Shown here piece after piece: positions 50,905-59,957 of a DNA stretch of 64,000 nt. The notes under the pieces were generated by a model. That model was not told the DNA's origin, searched no databases, and worked only from the letters and a program-made list of their open reading frames with translations. The first letter of the stretch is position 1. Every line of letters begins with the position of its first letter. Origin of the DNA: Janthinobacterium violaceinigrum. Its GTDB lineage: Bacteria; Pseudomonadota; Gammaproteobacteria; Burkholderiales; Burkholderiaceae_D. The position numbers and the translations under genes were made by a program. The stretch is taken from NCBI RefSeq assembly GCF_009208555.1, contig NZ_WFLI01000008.1, forward strand, positions 1 through 64,000. The letters run 5' to 3'.

Positions 50905-51141
50905 ATGGGTTCATTGAGTATTTGGCACTGGCTGATCGTTCTGGTCATTGTGATGCTGGTCTTCGGCACCAAGAAACTGGGCAATATCGGCGGTGATATC
51001 GGCAAGGCCGTCAAAGGCTTCAAGGATGGCGTCAAGGGCGACGAGGATGCCGCGGCAGCCAACACCCCTCCTGCTGCGCCATCGCAAGTGGCCGACAAAA
51101 GCACCATCGACGTCGAGACGAAAGAGAAAAACAAGTTCTGA
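50905..51141 (+). CDS. tatA: Sec-independent protein translocase subunit TatA
   Basis: 78 residues from ATG 50905, preceded by AAGGAG. One N-terminal membrane helix ([16 protein letters not shown]), the conserved FG hinge, the amphipathic helix [20 protein letters not shown] and a charged tail ending KEKNKF. It oligomerises to form the twin-arginine translocation pore with TatB and TatC. Confidence 0.96.
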   Translation: MGSLSIWHWLIVLVIVMLVFGTKKLGNIGGDIGKAVKGFKDGVKGDEDAAAANTPPAAPSQVADKSTIDVETKEKNKF

Positions 51142-51189
51142 TAGCGTGGCGGGGCGCTTGCCTCGTCCGGTAACAGCCCTTGTCCGCTT

Positions 51190-51723
51190 ATGATCGATCT
51201 CGGTCTCTCTAAAATCGCCATCATCGGCGTGGTTGCGTTGATAGTCATCGGCCCTGAAAAGTTGCCGAGAGTGGCGCGCATGGCCGGTACCCTGTATGGC
51301 CGCGCGCAACGCTATCTGAACCAGGTGAAATCCGAAGTCTCGCGCGAAATCGAGCTGGAAGAGCTGAAAAACCTGCAGAAGGAAGTGCAGGATGCGGCCC
51401 ATTCCGTGAAGCAAAGCGTGGAAAAATCCATGCATGGCGTGGAAAACTCGATTTCCGGCAACCTGGCCGAGGTGGAAAACGCCTGGCGCGGCGATTCAAG
51501 CGCGTATGACGGGCATCACGACGCCCATGAAGCCATGCTGCGGGCCACCAATGACGACCTGGCCCGCAAGGCGCGCGAATTCCGCCGCAAAAAGCTGGTG
51601 CGCAATTCCGCCATCCCCGGCTGGTACAAGCAGCGCCATGGCGGCAAGCTGCATGTGCAGTCGGCGGCGGCCCGCGTGGCGCGCTTCCGTCCGCGTGCCA
51701 GTTCCTCGTCCTTTTACTCATGA
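51190..51723 (+). CDS. tatB: Sec-independent protein translocase subunit TatB
   Basis: 177 residues. N-terminal MIDLGLSKIAIIGVVALIVI with the conserved Glu-Lys-Leu-Pro (GPEKLPRVARMAG), then a long amphipathic, coiled-coil-like helix (VKSEVSREIELEELKNLQKE). The C-terminus is basic and variable. With TatC it forms the receptor for twin-arginine signal peptides. Overlaps tatC by 4 bp. Confidence 0.95.
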   Translation: MIDLGLSKIAIIGVVALIVIGPEKLPRVARMAGTLYGRAQRYLNQVKSEVSREIELEELKNLQKEVQDAAHSVKQSVEKSMHGVENSISGNLAEVENAWRGDSSAYDGHHDAHEAMLRATNDDLARKAREFRRKKLVRNSAIPGWYKQRHGGKLHVQSAAARVARFRPRASSSSFYS

Positions 51724-52475
51724 GTAGCAAATCCCCGGTGGAAGAAACCTTTATCTCGCATCTGGTCGAGCTGCGCAACCGCCTGGTCAAGGCCTCGATC
51801 GGTTTTGCCATCGTCTGCGGCATCCTGTTTTACTGGCCCGGTGCTTCGCACATCTATGATTTCATCGCCGCGCCCATGCTCGCTTCGCTGCCCGTCGGCT
51901 CGAAGCTGATCGCCACGGGCGTGGTGTCGCCGTTCCTGATCCCCATGAAGGTGACCTTGCTGCTGGGCTTTATCGTCTCCCTGCCGTGGGTGCTGTACCA
52001 GATGTGGGCATTTATCGCGCCCGGCCTGTACACGCATGAAAAGCGCCTGATCGCGCCGCTCGTCATCTCTTCGTCGCTGCTGTTCATGGCGGGCGTGGCT
52101 TTCTGCTATTTCTTTGTCTTTGGCCGCGTGTTTCACTTCATTAGCAATTTCGCCCCTTCCTCGATCGCCGTCACGCCCGATATCGAAAACTACCTCGATT
52201 TTGTCATGTCGATGTGCCTGGCCTTTGGCGCCACCTTCGAAGTGCCCGTGGTCGTGGTGATTCTGGTGCGCATGGGCCTCGTTTCCGTCGCCAAGCTCAA
52301 GGAAGTGCGCCCCTATGTGATCGTCGGCGCCTTCGTCATTGCCGCCATCGTCACGCCGCCGGACGTGGTCAGCCAGTTCTCGCTGGCCGTCCCCATGTGG
52401 CTGCTGTTCGAGCTGGGCTTGCTGGTGGCGCCCGTCTTTGTCAGGGCGACGCAGTCGCCGGAAGAGGCGTCCTAG
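51720..52475 (+). CDS. tatC: Sec-independent protein translocase subunit TatC
   Basis: 251 residues with six membrane helices. Family motifs: VEETFISHLVELRNRLVKAS, SPFLIPMKVTLLLGFIVSLP, YQMWAFIAPGLYTHEKRLI, and FGATFEVPVVVVIL. TatC recognises the twin-arginine signal peptide at the cytoplasmic face. Last gene of the tat operon, followed by a bidirectional terminator. Confidence 0.97.
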   Translation: MSSKSPVEETFISHLVELRNRLVKASIGFAIVCGILFYWPGASHIYDFIAAPMLASLPVGSKLIATGVVSPFLIPMKVTLLLGFIVSLPWVLYQMWAFIAPGLYTHEKRLIAPLVISSSLLFMAGVAFCYFFVFGRVFHFISNFAPSSIAVTPDIENYLDFVMSMCLAFGATFEVPVVVVILVRMGLVSVAKLKEVRPYVIVGAFVIAAIVTPPDVVSQFSLAVPMWLLFELGLLVAPVFVRATQSPEEAS

Positions 52476-52496
52476 CCGGCAAGCCGGCAAGCAAGC

Positions 52497-52534
52497 AAAA
52501 GCCGCTGTCCTTGTTCGGGAGCAGCGGCTTTTTT
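52497..52534. terminator. Bidirectional terminator between tatC and the convergent coiled-coil gene
   Basis: GCCGCTG (52501-52507) and CAGCGGC (52522-52528) form a stem with a 14-nt loop, flanked by AAAA on the left and T7 on the right. Because the genes on both sides converge here, it can serve both strands. Confidence 0.9.
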
Positions 52535-52559
52535 TATGGCGGGTCATGTTGGCGAGCGC

Positions 52560-53027
52560 TTACTGCAGCATCAGTTTGCTGAGGATGCCCAGGTTCAGCA
52601 GGATCAGGGTGCTCATCATCCAGTAGACGTGTTTCATGTCCGCCCCCTGGCGCAAGTCCAGGCGCTCGATCCTGGCGTCGAATTTTTGCTCCAGCAGATC
52701 AATCCGGGTGTCGAATTTCTGTTCCAGCGCATCGATCTTCGTGTCGAGTTTTAATTCCAGCGCATCGATCCGGGTGTCAAGTTTGAGCTCCAGTGCATCT
52801 ATTTTCATATCCAGGGCATGCGTCCTGGTATCGACCTTTTGCGTCACCAGATTGATTTCTCCCAGCAGATTGCGTTCCAGCGCCGCCAGTTCGCCGTGCA
52901 CGACCACAGCCGAGCCCAGCACTTCGCCCAGGGCCGCCGCATGGGCTTCGGCCTGCGGCGTGGGTACCCCAGCCGAGGCGAGGCGTTTGGCGTAATCGAG
53001 GGTGTCGAACTGGATGGGCATATGCAT
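52560..53027 (-). CDS. Membrane-anchored coiled-coil protein with 11-residue repeats (DUF1640/CCDC90-like)
   Basis: 155 residues from the ATG at 53027, which has AGGAG 5 nt upstream on the minus strand; the open frame extends to 53066. The N-terminus (FDTLDYAKRLASAGVPTPQA, EAHAAAL) matches the head of DUF1640/CCDC90-type proteins. The middle is a coiled coil of about five hendecads (KIDALELKLDT, RIDALELKLDT, KIDALEQKFDT, RIDLLEQKFDA). One C-terminal membrane helix follows (YWMMSTLILLNLGILSKLML). In the family this gives a membrane-anchored trimeric rod. Function in bacteria is not established. Confidence 0.8.
   Translation of the reverse strand: MHMPIQFDTLDYAKRLASAGVPTPQAEAHAAALGEVLGSAVVVHGELAALERNLLGEINLVTQKVDTRTHALDMKIDALELKLDTRIDALELKLDTKIDALEQKFDTRIDLLEQKFDARIERLDLRQGADMKHVYWMMSTLILLNLGILSKLMLQ
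52669..52833 (-). repeat. 33-bp degenerate tandem repeats encoding the coiled coil
   Basis: Five consecutive 33-bp units (starting 52669, 52702, 52735, 52768, 52801) share the pattern ATCCGGGTGTCGA plus TCCAGCGCATC, each encoding one 11-residue heptad-plus-tetrad unit. Units 2 to 4 are closest; units 1 and 5 have diverged. Copy number could vary between strains. Confidence 0.8.
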
Positions 53028-53153
53028 GGACGCTCCTGATTCCAAGCCTAGCAGAAAAATCGGCAATTGCCAGTGAGGAGAGCGGTGGCGCCTGCCTTCA
53101 TGCCAGCTTAGGATATGGCGGGCGGGGCGCTTTGCGGCGGCGCAAGCGCATGC

Positions 53154-53179
53154 AAAAAGGGCGCCGCGGCGCCCTTTGC
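53154..53179 (-). terminator. Terminator of the DUF885 gene
   Basis: AAAGGGCGCC (53156-53165) and GGCGCCCTTT (53168-53177) form a near-perfect inverted repeat. Read on the minus strand the second arm ends in a run of five T. It lies 20 bp beyond the DUF885 stop. Confidence 0.8.
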
Positions 53180-53198
53180 AAGCTGAGGATGCGTGCCC

Positions 53199-55067
53199 TT
53201 AATTCATCAATTCCTTAATGACTTTCACGGGCGCGCTGCCGTAGCTGAGGAATTGCTCGTGGAAATCCTTCAGCACGAACTTGCTGCCCAGCGCCTGCTT
53301 GCGCTGTTCGCGCAAGTCCATGATTTCGCTGTAGCCGCTGAAATAGCTGGTCAGTTGCACCGAGCTCAGCTGCACGCGGCGCCATTTTTCCGTCGCTTCA
53401 CGCTGGGTCTGGAAGGCCTGGCGCGTCAGCAGGTCCAGCGCCTGTGCTTCCGTCATGCCCAGCACGTGCACGCTGTAATCGAGGATGGTGTTGGTGACGC
53501 TGCGCAAGTTCCACTTCGAGTACATCAGCCACATTTCCGGCGCGTTATTGCCATAGCCCGATTCGAGCATCATGCGCTCGCCATACACGGCCCAGCCCTC
53601 GATCATGGCGCCGTTGCCGAAGATGGACTTGACCAGCGACGGCGACTTGTTGGCGTACACGAGCTGCGTGTAATGGCCGGGGATGGCTTCGTGGATATTC
53701 AGGATCTGCAAGATCCAGTGGTTGTACTCGCGCAAGCTGCTTTCCGCCTGCTCCGGCGTTTCGCCATCGAGCGGCGTCACATTGTAATAGGTGCGGTCCT
53801 GCGGGCGATACGGGCCGGGCGCCTCGATGCTGGCGCCGGCCACGCCGCGCTGGTAGGCGGGCGTTTCACGCACGACCAGCGGTTTTTTCGGGTCCATCGT
53901 CAGCAGGTTGTGGCTGGTCACCCATTCCTGCAATTCCGGGATCTGGCGGCGGATTTCCGGCACAAAATCGGCGGGCGCCACGTGGTTGCTCGACAGCTTG
54001 TCGATCACCATGCCGATCTTTGCCGTGCGGTCCGCCGGCTTGGCCGTGGCGCCCATGGTTTTCACCCACAGTTCGTCGGACAGGCTATCCATGTGCTCGA
54101 GCAGCTTTTCGCGCGCGGCCAGGGCTTTCTGGTACATCTGCTCGGCGCTCACGCTGGCCTGGATATCGTAGGCAAATTTCTGTTCATACAGCTCCTTGCC
54201 GATGCGGAAGGAACGCGCGTTGCCGTTCTGCGCCAGCGCGGCGTCCTGTTCCGTCAGCCAGGCGGCATAGCCTTGCACGGCCGTGCGGGCCGCGGCGATG
54301 CGGGCCGTGTACAGCTGTTTTTCCATCGGCGTCAGGATGGACGCCTGTGCCGTCTTGTTCAGGTCGTCAAGCACGCTGAGCACGCCGGCGCTCTGGGCGA
54401 TGGCCAGCTGCGTGTGTTCGCGCGTGGGTTGATGGATGCTGGCGCGCGCGGCCGCATAGTATTGCGGCACGGTGGCGATGCGCTTGAGCAAGGTACGCAG
54501 ACGCTGCGGCTGCGCCGCATATTCCGTGTTCAGGATGAAGTCGATGGAGCCGGCCACGTTGTACTGGGCGGGATTCCATTCGAATTCGCGGAAGGTGGTC
54601 AGATACCAGCGGTCCGATTGCAGTTTATTCGTCAGCAAGGCCAGGTCGGTGCGTTGCTTGTCGGACATCTTGGTCGCATTCAGCTTGCCGAACTTGCCCA
54701 GCCATTCGTCGATGAAGGCCAGCTGCTTCTGGCGGCTGGCCGCGTCGGGAATGCTCAGGTTGGCGGCGCCATCGTACTTGCCGACCGAAATCGCGCTTTC
54801 CGGGTCCAGGCGCCACAGGGCCGTGAGGAACTGGCCGCTCAGGTTATTCATCGCGCGGTCGCTGCTGTTCTCGCTGGCGATGGCTGCCGCCGTGGCTGCC
54901 GTCGCGGCCGTGACGACGGCCGCTTTCTTGGCGCCGGTTTTTTTCTTGCTGCTGCTGCTGCTGGTGCTGGCCTTGCCATTTTTCTGCGGCTTCTTGGCGG
55001 CGCTGGCCGGGGTCAGGGTAAAGGCCAGCATCAATGCGGCGAGCGCAACTTTATTTTTTGTCAGCAT
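53199..55067 (-). CDS. Secreted DUF885-family protein (putative metallopeptidase)
   Basis: 622 residues. A signal peptide (LAALMLAFTLTPASAA) is followed by a low-complexity Lys/Ser linker (NGKASTSSSSSKKKTGAKKA) and then the DUF885 domain. The presumed metal site is HEAIPGHY (His459-Glu460, His465) with the downstream partner motif EGWAVYGERMM. Other family segments are YRPQDRTYYNVTPL and LTRQAFQTQREATEKW. Members are thought to be periplasmic peptidases related to carboxypeptidase Taq-type enzymes; activity is not established here. It is transcribed alone, with a terminator after it and an AT-rich gap of 164 bp upstream. Confidence 0.87.
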   Translation of the reverse strand: MLTKNKVALAALMLAFTLTPASAAKKPQKNGKASTSSSSSKKKTGAKKAAVVTAATAATAAAIASENSSDRAMNNLSGQFLTALWRLDPESAISVGKYDGAANLSIPDAASRQKQLAFIDEWLGKFGKLNATKMSDKQRTDLALLTNKLQSDRWYLTTFREFEWNPAQYNVAGSIDFILNTEYAAQPQRLRTLLKRIATVPQYYAAARASIHQPTREHTQLAIAQSAGVLSVLDDLNKTAQASILTPMEKQLYTARIAAARTAVQGYAAWLTEQDAALAQNGNARSFRIGKELYEQKFAYDIQASVSAEQMYQKALAAREKLLEHMDSLSDELWVKTMGATAKPADRTAKIGMVIDKLSSNHVAPADFVPEIRRQIPELQEWVTSHNLLTMDPKKPLVVRETPAYQRGVAGASIEAPGPYRPQDRTYYNVTPLDGETPEQAESSLREYNHWILQILNIHEAIPGHYTQLVYANKSPSLVKSIFGNGAMIEGWAVYGERMMLESGYGNNAPEMWLMYSKWNLRSVTNTILDYSVHVLGMTEAQALDLLTRQAFQTQREATEKWRRVQLSSVQLTSYFSGYSEIMDLREQRKQALGSKFVLKDFHEQFLSYGSAPVKVIKELMN

Positions 55068-55231
55068 AGTTTATCTCTTGAATATTTTGCTATTTGTCCA
55101 AATCAGAAAATAATAAACTGATAATATAAGTAACAAACAACTATTGAAAGGTGGGCTTTGCTTGCCAGGGCGGCCAAAGATTAGCATTAATTGCCGCGTT
55201 TGCGCAGTTTTTTGCCCGCTAGGCAACCCGG

Positions 55232-55720
55232 CTAGACGACGATGGCGCTGCCGCGCAGCATCTCTTGGTGATGCGCATTCAGCGCCGCCACGGCATCCTT
55301 GCCGCGCGCCATGCCGGTGGCGTGGATTTCCGTTTCCTGCGTGTAGCGCTGGCTGACCCTGACCGTGTAGGACTGGAACAGCCAGCTCCAGAAGTTCGTT
55401 TCATAGACGGCTTCATCCATGTCGCGCCATTTGACGCCCGTCAGTTTCTTTTTCCACGGCAAGATACCGGAGGCCAGCCACACGCCCGCCTCGTCGTAGT
55501 ACAGCTGATAGCTGCGGATGGTCAGCAGGCGGTAGCCGACGATCAGGGCCGAGCCGATCAGCACCACGAAGGCGGCGCGCGCGTTGTACTTGAAGGCCAG
55601 CGGCAGGGCGGCAAAGAAGAGCAGTACGGCAATAATGAACGTGCTGACATAGGCGGTCCAGGATTTGCCGCACAAAAAGGTGGCGCGCTGGCCGGCGCTG
55701 GTGGCGATGTAATCGGTCAT
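55232..55720 (-). CDS. Small membrane protein with PH-like domain
   Basis: 162 residues. Two adjacent membrane helices (about 24-42 and 48-64: TFIIAVLLFFAALPLAFKYN, AFVVLIGSALIVGYRLL) are followed by a cytoplasmic beta-rich domain (YQLYYDEAGVWLASGILPWK, TGVKWRDMDEAVYETNF, RYTQETEIHATGMARGKDAV). The organisation resembles bacterial PH-domain (YdbS/YdbT or YcxB-type) proteins, but I cannot assign a function. It lies 55 bp downstream of the SNF2 helicase on the same strand and is probably co-transcribed with it. Confidence 0.72.
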   Translation of the reverse strand: MTDYIATSAGQRATFLCGKSWTAYVSTFIIAVLLFFAALPLAFKYNARAAFVVLIGSALIVGYRLLTIRSYQLYYDEAGVWLASGILPWKKKLTGVKWRDMDEAVYETNFWSWLFQSYTVRVSQRYTQETEIHATGMARGKDAVAALNAHHQEMLRGSAIVV

Positions 55721-55775
55721 GGCGTGGGCGATAAACAGGGAAAAAGGATCATCGCATGGAACGCGGCTTCCCCGT

Positions 55776-58700
55776 TCATTTTTTCAAACCCTCCTGCAGC
55801 ATGCCCAGCATGTCGCTGGCCGACATGCGCGCGGCCGCGTCGCTGCCTTCCAATAAACTGTCGGCCAGGTCGCGCTTGTGCTGGTGCAGTTCGACGATGC
55901 CTTCCTCGATCGTATGTTTCGCCACCAGGCGGTAGATGGTGACGGGGCGCAATTGCCCCATGCGGTGGGCGCGGTCCGAGGCCTGGTCTTCCACGGCCGG
56001 GTTCCACCACGGGTCCATGTGGATCACGTAGTCGGCCGCCGTCAGGTTGATGCCCATGCCGCCCGCTTTCAGGCTGATCAGGAAGACGTCGCCTTCACCC
56101 GCCTGGAAGGCGTCCACACGGCGCTTGCGCTCCTGCATGGGCGTGCTGCCGTCGAGATACTGGTACGTCACGCCATGCTGCTCCAGGTGCTGGCGGATCA
56201 GGGTCAGGTGGTCGACGAACTGGCTGAAGACGAGCACCTTGTGGCGGTTTTCCAGCAAGCCCGACAGCAGTTGCGCGAAGGCGGCCAGCTTGCTGCTGGC
56301 CAGGCCCAGTTCGGGCGCCACCAGCTGCGGATTGCAGCAGGCGCGGCGCAGCTTCATGATTTCCGCCAGGATCTGGATGGCCTTTTTCGACGCGGGCCCT
56401 TCCACCATGGCCAGCTTTTCCAACGCTTCGCGGCGCAAGGATTCGTACAGCGCCGTTTCCTGCGGCGACAGTTCCACTTCCAGCACGATTTCCGTGCGCG
56501 ACGGCAATTCCGACAGCACTTGCGTCTTCGTGCGGCGCAGGATGAAGGGCGCGATCAGGCGACGCAGCCGCAGGCGCGCGCCGGCCGCCGCCCGCTTGTC
56601 CTGGTCTTTCTCAATGGGACCCGCAAAGCGCAGGTTGAACTGGTCGAGGGTGCCCAGCAAGCCGGGGTTGATGAAGCGGAACAGGTTCCACAATTCACCC
56701 AGGTGGTTTTCCAGCGGCGTGCCGCTGGCCACCATGCGGAAGTCCCCTTGCAGGGCCATCACGGCTTGCGAGCGTTTGGTGGCGCCATTCTTGATGGCCT
56801 GCGCTTCGTCGAGCACGATGGTATGCCAGCGCACGCCGGCAAACAGGGCCGCTTCCTGCTGCAGCAAGCCATAGCTGGCCACCACCACGTCGAAGGGCTG
56901 CAATGTTTCCAGCATGTCGGCGCGGTCGCCGCTGCCGAACAGCTTTATTTTTAATGTTGGGGCGAAGCGCTTGGCTTCGCTGATCCAGTTCAGGCACACG
57001 GAGGTGGGCGCGACGACGAGGGTGGGGCCGTTCGGCGCGCGCGCCAGGATCAGCGCCAGCGCCTGCAAGGTTTTACCCAAGCCCATGTCATCGGCCAGGC
57101 AGGCGCCCACGCCCCAGTGCGCCAGACGCGCCAGCCACTCGTAGCCGGCCAGCTGGTAGTCGCGCAAGTCTGCCTGCAGGGTGCTGGGCAGCTGCGCTTG
57201 AAAATCGTCGAGGGCGCGCAGGCGCAGCAAGTGTTCGCGCCACAATTTGTCGGCGTTCACCCCGCCCGCATCGTTGGCCAGCTCTTCCAGCGCGAACGCA
57301 GCCAGCGGGTGGATGTGCACGCCATCGGCATGCGCCTCGCCATACGCGGCCAGTTCCGACAGCCGGCGGTGCAATTCGTCGCTGAGGGCGAGGAACTGGT
57401 TGTCGCCCAGGGCCACGAAGCGGCTTTTATTGTTCTGCATCAAATCGAGCAGGGCGCGCAAATCCATCACCTTGTCTTCATCGATCTGCACGTCGCCGCT
57501 GGCGGCAAACCAGTCCTTGTCGCTCTTGATATTCAGGCGCATTTGGCCGCTGTCGATGCGTTTCGACACGCGCATGGTTTCGCCTTCGGGCCACGCCAGG
57601 ACCATGCCGGCCGGGTCCAGCGCCTGCAATTCCACCAGCAGTTGCAGGCCCAGGGCAGGCTGGCCCAGCAGCCACTCGCCATGCTCTTCTTCCGCCTCTT
57701 CCAGCACCAGGCAGCGCCCGATGAGCTGGCGCTGCGCTTCGCGCTCCCCGTTCAGGTCGCGCCGCGCTTGCACGGCCCGGCCCGCCACGTCGGCAAACAC
57801 GCTTTCGGCGCCGCTGCCCGGCGCGTAATAGGCACCATTGTCGAGCAGCGGGCGCACGAGAATTTGCATCTTCAAGCCTTGCTGATACGGCAGCAGGTGC
57901 ACGTGCAGGCGGTGGTCGGCCGTGATGGCTTCCGCGTCCCCGGTGCCGCCGCCGATGTCCGACTGCACGGTGACCATGGACGAGATGGCGCCGATGGCCT
58001 GCATGACCTGTTTTTCCGCATGCAGCGGCACGGACAGGCCCAGGCCCACGATGGCGCCGATGCGCCGGTGTTCGTCGAGGATGTGCACCACGCGCAGGCG
58101 CGTCGGCGTCTCGCGCTGCACCACCACATTGCTGCCGCTGTCGGGCAATGGCGGTTGCATGCCCAGCCACAGTTGCCCCTCGTGCGACTTGATCAGGAGC
58201 TCGGGCGCGCCGGCGATCAGTTCCACGCGCGTGTCCGGGTGGTCGAGCCAGAACACGAGCGGGTGACCCACCAGCAGCACGGCGGCCTTGTCCAGCTCCA
58301 CTTCATAGCGGGGCGCCGACGAATAATACTGTTTGAAGGGCGCGATGCTGCCCGCCGCGCGCGCGTCCTGCGGCGTGAGGAAATCGATGTCGCCCGCCTC
58401 TTCGGCCAGGCGTTTCAAGCCCATGGCGCGGCCCTTGCTCCAGCCGCCCCGCGCGTCGCGTTTCTGCTCGCGCACTTCGACGGCCGTCAAGCCAAAGCGC
58501 GGGTCGAACGCCACCAGCCACACGAGGCGCGAGACGCCGCCGATGGCTTCGGCGGGCGCGTTCTGCTGCAGGTTGATCAGGGCGCTCAGCTGGCGCTGCC
58601 ACGCTTCCTGGCGCTCGAACCACGGCGCCATGTCTGTCAGGCCGTGTAGCGCCCGCTTGGCCGTCGCATAGCGCTCCTGCTGCGGCTCGCTCATCAGGCC

Positions 58701-59957
58701 CAGCAAGCCAGCCGCCTGCGCGGCAATCAGGTCGTAACCAGCCGCATCCGCCTGCTGCACCAGCGATCGCAGCTGCTCCTTGCGTTCGCTCAATTGCGGT
58801 AGCGCCAGCCAGTAGTACAGCAAGGCCTGGAACAGCTGCGCCTGCAGTCCCGTTTCCCAGCTGCGCGTGGGGATGCTCTCCGCCTGCAGCACGCCGGCGC
58901 GTACCAGGCGCAGGGTGTTGAGCTGCTGGTAGACGATGCTGTCGTGGTTTGGTTGCGCATGCAGCGCGATATCGAGGTAGGCTTCCGCATTTTTCAGCAG
59001 CTTGGCGTCGTTGCTGCGCAGCAGGGCCAGCACATACAAATGGCCGCCGATGCCCGTAAAGCACAGCTTGCGCTTGCCCGCTTCCTTGCGCAGCCCCTTC
59101 AAGGCCGTTTCGAAGCCCGCCACGGCGTGCGCATGTTCGCCGCGCAACAGGGCGATGCTGCTGTCGATAAACAGCACCTGCGGCCCCTGCTGGTCCGCCA
59201 GGTAGCGGGCTGCTGCGTCGAGTTCGCCGCACAGCAGGGCATCTTCGGCCAGGGCCAGCGGCAGGGCCGCGCCGATATGATCGCCGGCCGCCGCCTGGCG
59301 CGCGTGGTGGGCGCGCGCGTACGTGCGGATGGCGTGCGCCGTGGCCGGCTCGCGGGGCGCATTGCCCAGCAGCACGGCGAGTATGTCGTCCTGCAATTGC
59401 GGCATGACGAAGGACAACATTTCCGGCTCGAACGGACGGCCGAAAATCTCGATCAGCGGATGCAGCTGCTGCGCTTCATAGCAGGCCATGCAGGCGGCCA
59501 GGATGGCGGCCACGTGGCGCACCTCGTCGTTGCGCAGCAGGGAGATGCGCAGGCGGGCCACGCCCTGCCGGTAGCTGCGCAATTCCACATAGCCATCCCA
59601 GTTGCGGCGCACGGGATTGATCAGCTCGATGGCCTGGCACAGGTCGCGAAACACCAGGTGCTCAATGGCGGCGCGCATGGCGGACCAGCGCAGCCTCGCC
59701 TCGCAGGCAAAACCGCGTCCCACGATTTCCGACGCCAGCGCCAGGCGCGTCAGCCGCAGCAGCATGTTCGTCACCACCAGCAGGGAAAACGGCGTGCCGT
59801 CCGGCTCGACGATATTAGCGCGCTGCAAGTGTTCGTACACGGCATGCTTGCCCACCGGCTCGCCCGTGATCGCCAGCAAGGCGAGGATCATCTGCTCGTG
59901 CTGCTCCAGTGCGGCAAATTCATCGAGCAGGTGCTGGTCGGCGTGCGCGTCGGTCAT
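55776..59957 (-). CDS. Large SNF2-family ATPase/helicase
   Basis: 1393 residues. The first ~900 residues are a long N-terminal region: a helical, TPR-like stretch (ALLRGEHAHAVAGFETALKG) followed by a beta-rich segment. The C-terminal ~480 residues are a complete SNF2 engine: LQADLRDYQLAGYEWLARLA, DDMGLGKT (Lys962), VVAPTSVCLNWISEAKRFAP, DEAQAIKN (Asp1050), ASGTPLENHLGELW, then LISLKAGGMGINLTAADYV and DRAHRMGQ. All motifs are intact. The ATG overlaps the stop of the upstream peptidase gene (ATGA), implying translational coupling. It is a distant paralogue of the protein at 22279-25392. Confidence 0.9.
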   Translation of the reverse strand: MTDAHADQHLLDEFAALEQHEQMILALLAITGEPVGKHAVYEHLQRANIVEPDGTPFSLLVVTNMLLRLTRLALASEIVGRGFACEARLRWSAMRAAIEHLVFRDLCQAIELINPVRRNWDGYVELRSYRQGVARLRISLLRNDEVRHVAAILAACMACYEAQQLHPLIEIFGRPFEPEMLSFVMPQLQDDILAVLLGNAPREPATAHAIRTYARAHHARQAAAGDHIGAALPLALAEDALLCGELDAAARYLADQQGPQVLFIDSSIALLRGEHAHAVAGFETALKGLRKEAGKRKLCFTGIGGHLYVLALLRSNDAKLLKNAEAYLDIALHAQPNHDSIVYQQLNTLRLVRAGVLQAESIPTRSWETGLQAQLFQALLYYWLALPQLSERKEQLRSLVQQADAAGYDLIAAQAAGLLGLMSEPQQERYATAKRALHGLTDMAPWFERQEAWQRQLSALINLQQNAPAEAIGGVSRLVWLVAFDPRFGLTAVEVREQKRDARGGWSKGRAMGLKRLAEEAGDIDFLTPQDARAAGSIAPFKQYYSSAPRYEVELDKAAVLLVGHPLVFWLDHPDTRVELIAGAPELLIKSHEGQLWLGMQPPLPDSGSNVVVQRETPTRLRVVHILDEHRRIGAIVGLGLSVPLHAEKQVMQAIGAISSMVTVQSDIGGGTGDAEAITADHRLHVHLLPYQQGLKMQILVRPLLDNGAYYAPGSGAESVFADVAGRAVQARRDLNGEREAQRQLIGRCLVLEEAEEEHGEWLLGQPALGLQLLVELQALDPAGMVLAWPEGETMRVSKRIDSGQMRLNIKSDKDWFAASGDVQIDEDKVMDLRALLDLMQNNKSRFVALGDNQFLALSDELHRRLSELAAYGEAHADGVHIHPLAAFALEELANDAGGVNADKLWREHLLRLRALDDFQAQLPSTLQADLRDYQLAGYEWLARLAHWGVGACLADDMGLGKTLQALALILARAPNGPTLVVAPTSVCLNWISEAKRFAPTLKIKLFGSGDRADMLETLQPFDVVVASYGLLQQEAALFAGVRWHTIVLDEAQAIKNGATKRSQAVMALQGDFRMVASGTPLENHLGELWNLFRFINPGLLGTLDQFNLRFAGPIEKDQDKRAAAGARLRLRRLIAPFILRRTKTQVLSELPSRTEIVLEVELSPQETALYESLRREALEKLAMVEGPASKKAIQILAEIMKLRRACCNPQLVAPELGLASSKLAAFAQLLSGLLENRHKVLVFSQFVDHLTLIRQHLEQHGVTYQYLDGSTPMQERKRRVDAFQAGEGDVFLISLKAGGMGINLTAADYVIHMDPWWNPAVEDQASDRAHRMGQLRPVTIYRLVAKHTIEEGIVELHQHKRDLADSLLEGSDAAARMSASDMLGMLQEGLKK

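Noticed and set aside
52669..52833. CRISPR-like array
   Set aside because: The 33-bp units are directly adjacent without spacers, degenerate, and in frame within a coiled-coil gene.
53193..55121. Plus-strand open frame of 642 codons opposite the DUF885 gene
   Set aside because: The minus-strand product has a signal peptide, the HEAIPGHY metal motif and a correctly placed terminator; the plus-strand product has none.
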